Made by a program: the position numbers and the translations under genes
Notes under the pieces: generated by a model
The model's input: the letters and a program-made list of their open reading frames with translations, nothing else
What the model was told of the DNA's origin: nothing
Databases searched by the model: none
Source: Nemertoderma westbladi
Lineage: Eukaryota > Xenacoelomorpha > Nemertodermatida > Nemertodermatidae
Assembly (NCBI GenBank): GCA_032718475.1
Contig: JAUCBJ010007204.1
Location: 62,001 to 126,000, forward strand
Reading direction: 5' to 3'
DNA: 64,000 nt
In this document: positions 33,401-44,301 of the stretch, piece after piece
Layout of the letters: each line of letters opens with the position of its first letter
Numbering within the stretch: position 1 is the stretch's first letter

Positions 33401-34702
33401 AGCCAATTTAAAGACCGCGCCTTGACCAAACTCAGCCTAAGAAACTCAGCTGCAGAGAAGTTGGATAGCGCTGGATTCGCCATTTTCAAAGAGATTTGTA
33501 TATTGAACTTGCACTCCTCTGTTATACAAAGACCTCGAATCCCCACCGGTTATTCTGTCATGGAAATTCAGACAATAGGTCCACCTGAAGAGACAGACGC
33601 GCCCACTTCAGCTATGCACTTGGAAGACGAACCAATATGTCTAGAATCCGAAGAGATTCAGCCTATCGCGCCCCGGAACAGTGATAACGATTACATCATA
33701 GAATGGTATCAAGGTCCACAGTGTCTCACTGCGTACGATTATCGACATGCCAACTATGTTTCTAGGCAACGTTGTCGGTTATGCGCATCGAGAGACCACG
33801 ATACGCCCATGGACACCAACGTCCGCTGTTCCTATTTCCAAGAACAACCGTCTATGGAAATTTATTGCGCATATTGCAGACTCAATAACCTGCATATCTT
33901 TGCGGTTTGCCCTCAATTTATGACTCAATGTCACCATTGTCAACTAAAGGGACATGCTAGTTTCGACTGCCCTTTTAATCACGATTTGGAAAGCGTAGAT
34001 GAAATGATCACACTGCGTTACATCAGAGCTTGAGAAGCGAACGCTGATTTACATTGTGATTCGCGCCATCGCTATTATCCCGGACGCGCTTACGAAGGAG
34101 TTTATGCGTTCCATCCTTATCTATTCGCTTCTGTTGAACAGAAATCACGCATATCAAGTTACGAGCTACTGAAGCGCGTCGGAGAATGTATTTCAACTAA
34201 ATTCGTACGCAAATTTCTCAGGAGTGTTAATCCTAGCGACCTTCATTCCTATAACTTAATCAATTATATCCGTCAGGATCCGGACTATGGAGACTTGTTT
34301 GTTAACTCACACCCCGAGTTGCAGGAAGTACATCGAAGGCCTTACGAATACCGAGCCCGCGAACGCGAGTTGGAAAGGACCATTAAACCCCGGAAGTTTC
34401 TAACTGCCTATGGTCCACCCACGGCCCTCGTTCAGACCACTCGTAAAGGACCCGTAAGAGCGGCTGTCTTGAAACGAGCTCTCAAAGCCGTTAGACCCCT
34501 CTCACCTGACGTTGATGTCAATCAACCCGGTACTTCGACTGGCGGATACACCGACCATAATCCTACACCCTCTGATGCAATCATATTGCACCCTTCACCC
34601 AGGAGTTATAGCCCTCCTTGTAAAGTGGCTCGCCCCAAAGAGAAAAGGACTCTGGCTAGCTTTAAAAAACTGCGTAAACGCCGTCCGCGCAAGAAAGACT
34701 AA
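30441..34702 (+). pseudogene. third ORF of the giant BEL element, unknown function
   Basis: ATG at 30441, conserved in the inverted copy (54319). The region spans about 1,420 codons between pol and the 3' LTR. In this copy it is broken near 30930 (frame change), near 32480 (frame change) and by TGA at 34031-34033, which is TGG in the other copy. Visible features by codon: charged N-terminus; a Cys/His cluster WYYCDEC ... HCAKH (about 220-245); Glu/Arg/Gln coiled coil (about 387-470); a long globular part; three zinc-type modules, CRLCASRDH...C, CAYC-x5-H-x4-C and CHHC-x4-H-x4-C (about 1113-1180); and a basic tail rich in Lys/Arg. No signal peptide or membrane segment, so it is not an obvious envelope. 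I do not recognise the family. A nucleic-acid-binding role is inferred from the knuckles and tail. Confidence 0.85.
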
Positions 34703-34780
34703 CTGTTTAGAGTATTTACGTATATTAGAAACTGTGATTTTGTATATTTTATAGACTCAAATCCCATTTTCTGGGAGCGG
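34703..34780 (+). promoter_or_regulatory. pre-LTR segment with purine-rich end
   Basis: The bases before the 3' LTR end in CTGGGAGCGG, the probable polypurine tract for plus-strand priming. TCCCA-TTTTC-TGGGA forms a small hairpin over it. The same sequence is present, inverted, at 50827-50850. Confidence 0.55.
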
Positions 34781-36066
34781 TGTAAAAGCTTCTGTGGGAT
34801 ATAACTGGCCCTTTTGCTTCGCAATCCAGTTTCCCCCCAGGCGCTGGAATACTCTAAAAGGGTTCTCTAACTGTATATATATTCCCCTCGCCCGCAAGGT
34901 ACCGTTACAGGTGTTTTAACGGACATAAAAGTCATTCTGCTATATACGTGTTTTAGCGGACATGGTAAGGCAAAAAACCTGCAATGCGACAAATACCTTT
35001 CACAGCTTAGCCGTGATGATTCATATTACGACATCTAACAGCTGGTTGCTGACATGGAAACAGCCATTGGACGCATGGTTCTTTGTTTGGCTTGAGCCAA
35101 TCAGAGCGATTTTTCCTGTCGACGTGTAGCTTTTCGGTCGATCATAAGGAGAGTGTTCAGTCTTACTGTTTTTTCTTGATACTTTGTTATTGCTATCTAG
35201 GCCAGGAACAACGGCTCTAGAGTCAATTCGTTTCATACTTTTAGAAGAAACATTAGTAGGCTTAAATTATAGAGCGTATGACTGTTATCAATGCACATCA
35301 ATTCAATTCATATCATAAATTAACAATTCACTTATCTTATTATACTTTGTTTGATACTTATCGGTTCAACATACATTATTATACTGCTATTCACTGTTGT
35401 GTTTTGGTTGAATATTATTTGGAGAACATATATAAAGAACCCAAATTTCCCAATTTTCTTGATACACTACAGGTTAGAGAGACGGGTTATATATAGCGAT
35501 TGCGACTTATATTATTGTGTATGTAGTGAATTTAATGCTATTTGATAAGCACTACATTGGTCCGTTGCTGTTCGCTTTATATATGATAAAATTCATTGAC
35601 GGTCGGCAAATTAGTGAGCAGTATTGTGTGTTACCGGTAGTGTGCATGATTGTGATTGATAACTAAGCATTTCCTAAAGAATGCGCCTCATACGTGAATC
35701 TTAAGCCTTACCGACTTACCGTTGTGATTAGTATAAGTCATATCTCTGTTTATTTAGATAGAGCGCCACGTCCTAAAGGAACTGTTAATATTTCCCGAAA
35801 GTGAATAATATTAGTCAGAAATTAATTATTAACGATCAATCGAATAATACAGTACAGTAAGCTTACACTGCAATAATAATCTAAGCCCTCAGAATCCAGT
35901 CTCCCGGGAATATCCAGCGGGTGAATGGACGCGCACTAGGCTGGCTTCTGCTAATGTTGTGTTTATTGGTATTAAATATTTGTCATCTTCTAAAGTATAT
36001 TTATAAACCAAAAGACATATAAATTTTGGCAGGTTAAACTGCTAAAGGTCTTCAAAAGCGCGTACA
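34781..36066 (+). repeat. 3' LTR of BEL copy 1
   Basis: 1,286 bp, TGTAAAAGC to GCGCGTACA, nearly the same as 9330-10618 with scattered substitutions and small indels. The adjoining 3' flank is CCATGGACC. Confidence 0.9.
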
Positions 36067-36180
36067 CCATGGACCAATCGCAGGAGACATCTACAGTGCA
36101 ATGTGGGCAGTGCTGAAAGGCTATGCAACCAATACAGAACCAAACTACTATGTTTGTATGTTGGATGGGCTAAATGTCTA
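36067..36180 (+). pseudogene. short coding-like fragment
   Basis: One frame reads from the LTR boundary through about 36 residues (around GDIYSAMWAVLKGYATNTEP) to a TAG at 36178-36180. It looks like the tail of a truncated coding sequence cut by the BEL insertion, but I cannot identify it. Confidence 0.25.
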
Positions 36181-36621
36181 GCATCAATAAGCTAAACTTG
36201 GAACCACCATTATACTATCAGCTGGCTATGATGCCACTACTGCTCAAATTTTGGCGCCCCTTGGAAGGTGCCCCCCCCCCCCCCCTTCTGCACGCCACTG
36301 CACGTTTCGGAAACAAGCTACAGTTCGAAGAAGAAAACTTTGAAGAAAATTTCCCGATTTTTTCCCGAATTCCCAAAGTTCCAGAATTTTACAAAAATAT
36401 CAGAGTGTTTTATAATGGATATCTCCGGGTAGTAACTAAATTTTGAAAAAAAATAGAAGTCTTTTCCCAGAGAGGTCTGTTTTCGAGCAAGTCGGTACCC
36501 ACTGGTACGGATTTACCACATTACCTTTCGCTAGGGAGGGGGCAAGCCCCCCCCCCCCCCCAAGATACCTGTGGAGGGGCAGATGCCCCCTTGCCCCCCC
36601 CCCCCCCTAGAACCGCCACTG
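36181..36621. mobile_element. two right ends of CAGTGGCG-type DNA transposons
   Basis: Two segments end in the complement of CAGTGGCG: CTGCACGCCACTG at 36300 and TAGAACCGCCACTG at 36621. Each follows a long run of C (36271-36285; 36549-36562 and 36595-36607). Matching left ends are not seen, so both are truncated. CAGTGGCG termini are common in hAT-like elements; the class is inferred. Confidence 0.55.
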
Positions 36622-38030
36622 TCTACCGAGCATCACCATCCTGTCCCATAATAACTTCGTAGCGGCTTTGTGTCGACGGTCGAAAAATGACCATACAGTA
36701 GTGCTTTTTTTCTGACCTTCGTCCTGGAACCCTACGCAGCCGGGTACTATATAGCTATACACCGGCTTTCATTGCAGTAAAGAAAAGTGTAGGCGCCGTA
36801 TAACCGCGGTATAATCAGTTTTCAGATCTAGCTCCTCTACTAATTTATTATGCCCTATATTAATTAAATAAAACACCGCAAAGATAGGTGGAATATTCTG
36901 ATATTCAATTAAAGGGATATTGCGTTAGAGAAACTGTGATAGGCAAAACAGAAGTAGGCCTAAGCAGCTAGGCTTGTACAGTCTGCAGTCTGACAGTTGT
37001 AGCTAGAATAATTGCTGAATTGCATCGGATCGGATCGGATCGGACGGCATCTGACATATAATTCTACCTCGAATCCTGCAATCAGTCAATACTGCAATAC
37101 TGGTCAGCCGGTACCATACACTGCAGACATGCCATATCATGTAATCTAATTAAACATGGCCCCGGAACCCTTGCGGTGATTATAGTTTAGGCCTAATTAG
37201 CCCAGTACCGGCACCGGTAATAATAATATAATAGTTTAGATAGTTACCGCTAATCATTCAGTCATTGGCACGGTACACCGTATTGCTGTACTGCCGTTGT
37301 AGTGCGCACCGTAGGTACCACCCATGGCCTACTACACACAGGCCATGACAAGGACTTTGCTGTGAAATTAGCGTAGGCTGACTGTGCTGATTATGGTACT
37401 GTCAGACTGTGGTACCTAAGCTATATACTGTTAGGTATATTGCTGTATTGGGGTGGGGTTAGGAATAATCCATTTGTTTTAGCATTGAACTGTTGAATCC
37501 CCTATTTATTATAAAACCATTGGAAATATTCGCAAATGCCACTCCATTACTGTCTGAAACGCTCCCGACAGTCCGATGTATCTGGACCCGAGCAGCCGAG
37601 TTGCTTCAAGAGGTGATTAACGGGGGAATACTACGGAATTGCTTGTTTGTCAGTACGATTCTATTTGGGTATTTACTACACTCAGAAACTGGGAATACGG
37701 CGGTCGGTCAGATCGTAATGCGGGCCACTGCCAAGTTCCTCATGCCTCACTCCGGTCACCCACCTTGGAGTGCAGTGGGAAGAGTCCTACTTACTGACTG
37801 ACGTCGACGACTGGACGAATCGACGAGGATTGTGATCTGGGTTTAGCGGCGGCCCGGATCCTGGGATCGCCTGGGGGAAATGGTTGAACGTTGGGCAGAC
37901 GTTATCGCACTGGATTACGTTCTCTGTGACGCGAAAGTGTGAAGCGAATTGGTTGTCGAATTGGGTCGGAAGCTGCGGGAATTCTACTGTTCTACGGGAG
38001 TAAACCGCAGCGGTCCGGTGACTAAGGACG
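36622..38030. other. non-coding flank with one inverted-repeat partner
   Basis: No gene is recognised; a 102-codon open frame at 37493-37801 has no motif. A short CGGAT run lies at about 37025-37045. Positions 37322-37384 are a perfect 63-bp inverted match of 45928-45990. Confidence 0.5.
37322..37384 (-). repeat. 63-bp inverted repeat, left arm
   Basis: Perfect reverse complement of 45928-45990, with weaker similarity continuing outward to about 37210. It contains a hairpin CATGGCC ... GGCCATG with an 11-base loop. The pair encloses the whole gag-only element. Confidence 0.85.
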
Positions 38031-38035
38031 GATAC
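38031..38035. repeat. 5-bp target site duplication, left
   Basis: GATAC next to the LTR, repeated at 44849-44853. Confidence 0.85.
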
Positions 38036-38582
38036 TGTGACGGGATCCGAGAGGATCCCGGTTTATCCGGTGTCGCTTATGTACGCGTCCCCGCCGTGTG
38101 AATGAAAAGAGCTGTTGTTCCAGTGTCGTTATTATGGACTGATATATATATAATACAGAGTGATAGTAGATAGCACAGTTAACCGGTATACTGAATGATA
38201 TGTGATTGGTGACGGCGGTGATGGTCTAAATTGTCACCATACTACCGTGACTGTAGTGACAGTCTGAGATAACTGAAGTGAATGGATAGCACGACCGGTA
38301 ATATATTGCACGGTGGCCTTATTGCTACTCAATCGATGCCTTTCCCCCCTCTGATTGGTTGGTATCCCTGTTGGCACCCTTTGGAGTGTTTCCCTTCGCT
38401 CCCTGTGTTCTCTCTCGGTTAGGGGTTTGGCCCCTGACCCCTATTGTGTGTGTCTCCTTTGGGGCCTATTGTCCCCGTTTACTGGGCTGACACGAGGTTG
38501 ATTGGTAATCAAGCTCGTGCTCCCAATATTGCTTTATGGCTCACTCTATGGGTTTGTGTTAGCGGAATTGGATAAGCTAACA
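38036..38582 (-). repeat. 3' LTR of the gag-only element
   Basis: 547 bp. CGGGATCC-GAGA-GGATCCCG forms a perfect hairpin near the + strand left end (38041-38060). A 13-bp-arm hairpin lies at 38491-38519, with one mismatch compared with the other LTR. The minus strand carries CCAATCAGAG near 38360 and a TATATATATA stretch near 38150. Confidence 0.92.
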
Positions 38583-38591
38583 CTCCCCCCC
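38583..38591 (-). promoter_or_regulatory. polypurine tract of the gag-only element
   Basis: On the minus strand GGGGGGGAG lies directly before the 3' LTR, the expected site and composition for plus-strand priming. Confidence 0.7.
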
Positions 38592-38984
38592 ATGCTATCT
38601 TCCCGGTAAGAAGATAGCATCCAACTCAAGTGCGCTACAATTCCGCTGGATCCCGATCTAGCATCGGGTGTGGGGTGGGTCTATTTTTTCGGAGTCGGCT
38701 TTCCAGGCCGCTCCCTATGGGTATGATGTCACTACCCTCTGGCGTCTCGTGTCGGGCCGATCGTGCGCTTCTCTCACACAATTTTTGTTTCCCCAACACT
38801 CTCACCACTCTACTCCAACTCTCGCATACTCCCGGACCTCCTCGTCCCACACTCTTCCTCTCACTTCTCCTCCCCCACACTTGAATTGCGCCCACGCTCT
38901 CTTCGCACTCCGCACTATCACCTCTCCACTCTCTTGTCACTCCCTAAGGCTTTAATCTCTAATGCTACCCCTGTGCTATCATAC

Positions 38985-40470
38985 TATCTACCTACTGCTT
39001 ACTAACTCTAACTATCTAACTAACTCTGCTAACTACTAACTCTTACTACTTCTAGCTCTAACTGAGAGCCTCTAACTTTCTACTTCTACTAACTCTACTT
39101 GACTCCTCTGAGTTTACCAACTCTGCTAACTAGCTCTACTAACTCTACTCCACTAGCTCTGCTAACTCTACTCCACTAGCTCTGCTAACTCTACTAACTA
39201 GCTCTACTAACTCTACTCCACTCTTCTAACTACGTGGCGCTTGCGGTGCCCACAACCACTCTACTATATGGCACCCTATGTGCCCTCTCTGCTCTACTCT
39301 ACTACCTGGCACCCTATGTGCCCTCTCTACTACACTACTACCTCTCTAACTCTACTACCTGGCACCCTATGTGCCCTCTCTACTACTCTACTCTATCTCT
39401 AACTCTCTAACTCTACTACCTGGCACCCTACGTGCCCTCTCTACTCTTCTACTACCTGGCACCCAATGTGCCCGTCTCTACTCCTCTACTCCCCCTTTAC
39501 GTCTCATCGCCTACACGTGACGCTCTGAGTGCCGGCAGAGTGGGTACGTTAATTATGTGAACTACTACTGACTCTACTAACTCTCTTCTAACTCTACTAA
39601 CTCTTTTTGTGCCCGGCACCTCTTGTGCCCGGCACCTTCTAACTCTACTAACTCTTTTTGTGCCCGGCACCTCTTGTGCCCGGCACCTTCTAACTCTACT
39701 AACTCTCTACTAACTCAACTAACTCTACTACTAACTCAACTAACTCTACTACTAACTCTTTTTGTGCCCGGCACCTCTTGTGCCCGGCACCCACCCTAAT
39801 TAACATACCCTGCTCTTACATCAAACATGTCATCACGCCCGTGCCCCACTAAGTTCAGCGCATTCCCTACTAACTCTAACTACGTGGCGCTTACGGTGCC
39901 CACAACCCTCTACTGCTACTACTAACACCCCTAACTAGCGGTACTACGTACCCTCTTACTACTCTAGCTCTCTCTACTAGCTAGCGGTACAACGTACCCT
40001 CTTACTACTCTAGCTCTCTCTACTAGCTAGCGGTACAACGTACCCTCTTACTACTCTAGCTCTCTCTACTAGCTAGCGGTACAACGTACCCTCTTACTAC
40101 TCTAACTCTAACTACCTAGCGGTACTTACGTACCCTCTAACTCTTACTCTAACTAGCGGTACTTACGTACCCTCTAACTCTAACTAACTAGCGGTACTTA
40201 CGTACCCTCTAACTCTAACTAACTAGCGGTACTTACGTACCCTCTAACTCTCTTCTACTAACGGTACTACACGTACCCTCCTACTAACTCTTCTACTAAC
40301 GGTACTACACGTACCCTTCTACTAACTCTTCTAACTCTACTCTTACTAACGGTACTGCGTACCCTCTAACTCTTACTCTAACACTAACTATCAGTGCTAA
40401 CTGACTAACTAACTAACTCTGACTCTAGGTACTACGTACCTCCTAACTAACTCCTAACTACCTAACTTCT
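38985..40470 (-). repeat. array of short hairpins in pyrimidine-rich tandem repeats
   Basis: On the + strand CTAACT/CTACT-type spacer repeats alternate with about twenty short inverted repeats. From about 39228 to 39790 the stem is mostly GGCAC/GTGCC (loops such as CCTAT, CCTAC, CCAAT). From about 39930 to 40440 it is GGTAC/GTACC (loops such as TAC, AAC-type, TTAC, TACAC, TGC). The middle pair changes from C-G to T-A on both arms together. Several sub-arrays have regular periods, for example TAGCGGTACTTACGTACC units about 35 bp apart. The array lies between the Gag stop and the polypurine tract. Confidence 0.85.
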
Positions 40471-40505
40471 ACCTACTCTATTATTTAATTATTTTCTTAT
40501 TTTAA

Positions 40506-43500
40506 TTAAATAATTATTTTATATTTTGTGCGTGGGAAGGGCGTCTCGCCCTCATTCCCACCCCCCTCAGTCCAAAACTTTGGACGACTAAAAACTCTCA
40601 GGTGCCCCTTCTTCCAGTAGGCACTCTCCTGCTGCCCTCCTATACGTCCTCTAACTCTTCGCCACACTCTCTTCGGTGCCACCTTTGCTGGCCTCCCCCT
40701 TCGTATGTGCGCTGGCATTAGAGCCCTCGACGACCCCCGCTCGTCCCTCGGTATACGCGGTGTCTGCCCGTGCAATGCCCCCTCGCACTGTGTCCGTCCT
40801 GCGTGTGTATGCAACACGCCTCCTCCTTCTTTCCCGACTCCCTTATGTTTGCTAATGGGCTTCTCTGCCCCTGGTTTAGTCCTTTCATATCCTTTCCCTT
40901 TCCAACACTCTCCGGATCTGTGTCCTTTTACCACGCATCGATGACATAGTCCGTTTGCGTCTGTGTAGGCTACACGATCTCGTTTGGGCAACGCTTGCCA
41001 GTACTTACAACTCCTGGTCTTATGGGTTCCGTCCCGATGTAATTGACATTGGAATCCTGGATTATAGCGTTTCCTGTATAGTCCTTCACGTATCGCGCTT
41101 AGGTTTATATGTACCGATTTAATGTTTTGATTGTCTAGACTCGGCCTACTGGGTATATTGGGATTGTGTTTATTATATATGGTGTTATTTTCTTTCTGTC
41201 CCTGCCACGGTGTGGCCCTGCTACCAGCTAACTGTGGACTAGCAGTCCCCTGTACGGCCGCGTGTGGTGGTGACTGTCCGCACGACCTGTTCTCGTCCAG
41301 GGAGTTCGATGTTCTTGCTCCTATCGGGGTATATTGTCGATATTGTGATGGGGGAATGTCACCCTGTCCCCCCCCCAGCCGGTATGTTTGGTACTGGGGT
41401 TGATGTTAATACATTGGGGCCCATACGTCTATCTCCAATAACTCCCCCCTCCCCTGGATATATGTTATGTCCCTGTGTATTATAGTCATGCTGCTGTACC
41501 GATATAGGCCTACCTACCTCTCGCCTACCTACCGGTATGTACTCCGCGACTTCCGGGTTTAATCCCGTCGTTCGCGCTACCCCATCGCCTACTCTATCTC
41601 TCCCAGCATGGCCTATAATAGTATGTGCAGTAAGGCCTACAGTATGTCCTGCAGTCTGCATGTGCCCTTCCGAACCGAAGTTTATTCTTCGCGAATCTCT
41701 AGTCTCCCCGCGACTACTGCACTCTCGATCGGCAGCTATATCCCGTCGGGAAGCTTCTCTTCGATCCCCTCTCCTGTTCTCGACTTTGTATTGGTACCTC
41801 CTGTACCCCTCTCTTGGCGTGCGGTGCGTTTCTCCGGGGCGACGGCAATCTCCCGAAGTTCGACCCCACTGGCTCCCTGACTCCATCTCTACTGTCGACG
41901 GTCCGTTATCCGTCCTCGCACTGCTATCGTTCGTGGCGACACTTCTTCTACTATCTTCTCTTCTTCTCTTTTCTGTGTAGTATTCCGGCTCGTGAGATCT
42001 CTCGTCGACCTCCCGGTTAAACTCCACTGTTCTTCTTCTCTCTTCTGATCGGGCTCGACGCTTCGTCTGCCCTCTCGCGACGTCAACCTGCCTCTCTCTA
42101 CTCGATCGCACGCCGCTGGGGATACTCGCAATCCCCCTATTACTCTCCGTCGCCGGGTGTTGCGGTTTACCTGATTCGGCCCGCGCATTATCCGCTGACG
42201 GCTGTGGGACACTCTCTGCCCCCCCTCTCTCTCTACTAACCTCTCGCGGTGGGGTGCCCGTAGCCCCCCCCCACCCGCCACTTCTAACTTCACTATCTCT
42301 TACTACAAGCATACCTCTGCGTCCCTCTTGTGGGGCATTCTCTGCCCCCCCTCTCTCGCCACTAATCTTATGTGGTGGGGCGCCGGTAGCCCCCCCCCCA
42401 CCCGCCACATCTAACTTCACTATCTCTCACTTCGTCTCTACACCCCTCTCTAGTCGACGCACTGTCTCTACTACGGTTGGGTCTATTCACCCCCGCCTCT
42501 CTCTCTACTACTGCGTGGCCCATCAGGCCTACTTCGGGTTGGCTCAACCCCGCTACCCCCTGCCTACCAACTACGTGGCCTACCAGGCCGCCGTCGGGTT
42601 GGCTCAACCCTGCCACTTCCTGCCTACTAACTACGTGGCCTACCAGGCCACCGTCTGCCGGGTTATGTACGTCCGACACGCTCATATTAATAGCACCATT
42701 CCCAATATTATTTGTTAAATCAATTAAATTATTAGAATTTGAAACGGGATTATTATTTAAATTATTTAAATTACTTAGATCACTACTATTCTCTAAACTT
42801 AAATTATTATTCGAATTATTTTGCGGGTTTGAATTGAAATTATTATTTAGAATATTTGTATTTAAATTTAAATTACTACTACCCGGTAAAATATTATTTC
42901 CTGTAATAAAGGGATTAGGGTTATCTACTACGGTACTATTAATATTAACATTTCCTAACGTACTACTATTACTCCCCCCGCCCGTACGGCTACACCAGTT
43001 CTGGTTCTCTCGCCCGGTGCCTGTAAGTGGGGTCTCACTCTCTGATATCTCCAACCGCGCCAGTTCTAGTCGGCGCCGTTTAAGTTTGGCTTGATATTGC
43101 GCAAGCCTCCCTAGCATGGCATGCAAATCATCCCGCCTGCACTCACCCTCTATCCCCGACTCTCGCGTATTCTGCCCGGCCAACTCTGCCTCTCTAGCAA
43201 TCATCTCAAGCCGCCTCGCCGGCTCGCTCTCTACTCCCATCTCTCGCTCTCTACACTCCTTGGCTCTCTCTCTAAACTTCTCGGCTTTCTCTCTATACTC
43301 CCTCTCCAACTCTCCTGCCTTCTCTGAGAATGCGGTTTCCTCTCTCAATTGCCACTCTAACCATTCCTGCTTACTCGCAGCCGTTTCTAATTTATACTCT
43401 ATGCGTTCACTCTGTCGCACCCGTCTTTCTTTTACGGAGGATGTAGCAGACTTATCGGTTGCGACGGACTCCCGTCGCCCCTCCGTCCCACTAACTTTCC

Positions 43501-44251
43501 CCCTCTTCCCGGAACTTCCTCCGACCGACGAGACCGAATCCTCGGAATTAACCTCGGATTCGCCCTCCCCAGGTCTTCTAACTCTTACTTTCACTCCCCG
43601 GGCATCGACTAAGTATGGCCCTACGTACACTACGCTAGGTTCCATACCCCCACATTCCCATAGTTCAATCAGTTCGTTGACAACTCCCCTCGCCCTCTCC
43701 TCGGCTAGTTCTCTCTGCCCAAAACACACTAGGTGATCAAAGTATCTGTTCGACTCACCTAGTCGTCTCCTCAGTCTCACCTCGTCTACCTTCGCCCCCT
43801 CCTTGGCCTCTCTCAGTTGCTCCCGGGTCGCGAGGTAGGCCCGTCGAAGTCGATCAGAAACCCCGACGTCCTCGTCGCCGACCTCTCTTCCGTCTCTCCG
43901 GGTCCGACGTCGTACCGACGGCCCCACCGTCGCCGTTCCGGTGGACCGTTCGTCGTCCTCGGCCTGTGGCTGGCCGGTGACATCGGTATGTCGACCCTCG
44001 CTCCGCGTCGACTCGTCTTTCTCTTCTCCTCCCTTCTCGTCTCCTCTACTCGACTCGCTCTCTCATGGTAGACGACCCCCCACATCTTGGTTCGCCGTGT
44101 TGCTCGTTATCGACGTAGCGTCAACCTGCGTCGACGTGGTCGGCGTAGCATCGATCGGCGTCGTGGGTTCGTATCGTCTCGCCGTGGCCTCGCGGATCGT
44201 TAGATCGTCGTCCGGGGTCCGCGGCGGTGTAGTTTCTCCTCCTCTACTCAT
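40506..44251 (-). pseudogene. very long Gag of the gag-only element, three breaks
   Basis: The ATG at 44251 starts a frame with a TGA at 44065-44063 that otherwise runs in the same register to 42368. It then moves one base at a run of ten C (42390-42399, + strand), runs to 41359, moves one base again at a run of nine C (41368-41376), and ends at 40506. About 1,250 codons in all. Features in order: Arg/Glu-rich coiled-coil region (43900-43050), an Asn-rich stretch (about 42960-42720), short repeats (GGLVGHVV type, then GGxTGxPPxxxSxERGG type), and a C-terminal double zinc knuckle (CQLH-x4-H-x4-C at 41048, then CHRC-x4-H-x4-C). Both shifts are in the same direction. The long antisense + strand frames are composition effects. 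The protein would assemble particles using enzymes supplied in trans. Confidence 0.78.
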
Positions 44252-44301
44252 CTTGTCTTTGGTGGCTGTCAGCTACAGTTCGGCAGGCCTAGAATTTAGA
44301 C

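Larger units (their letters stand above)
9330..36066 (+). mobile_element. giant BEL/Pao retrotransposon, copy 1 (with nested LINE)
   Basis: Two direct LTRs, 9330-10618 and 34781-36066, both begin TGTAAAAGC and end GCGCGTACA (TG...CA). They enclose a long leader, gag-pol and a third ORF. Total length is 26.7 kb; removing the nested LINE (11628-19600) leaves about 18.8 kb, far above the 5-10 kb usual for BEL/Pao. The bases before the left LTR (GTTTC) and after the right LTR (CCATG) do not match, so there is no visible target duplication; LTR-LTR recombination between copies or an inversion could explain this. A second copy with the same gene order lies inverted at 49658 to beyond 64000. Confidence 0.88.

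Noticed and set aside
30441-34702. Third ORF as an envelope gene
   Set aside because: The position would fit, but no signal peptide, transmembrane segment or furin-like site is seen and it has nucleic-acid-type zinc motifs.
37493-37801. 102-codon open frame
   Set aside because: No motif, no repeat evidence of conservation, no splice signals; likely chance.
39930-40440. CRISPR-like array of repeats and spacers
   Set aside because: Units are degenerate, spacers are not unique, the setting is a eukaryotic LTR element and there is no cas gene.
42477-43736. Long + strand open frames opposite the gag-only Gag
   Set aside because: They mirror a GC-rich coding strand and have no motifs; the minus-strand frame carries the coiled coil and zinc knuckles.
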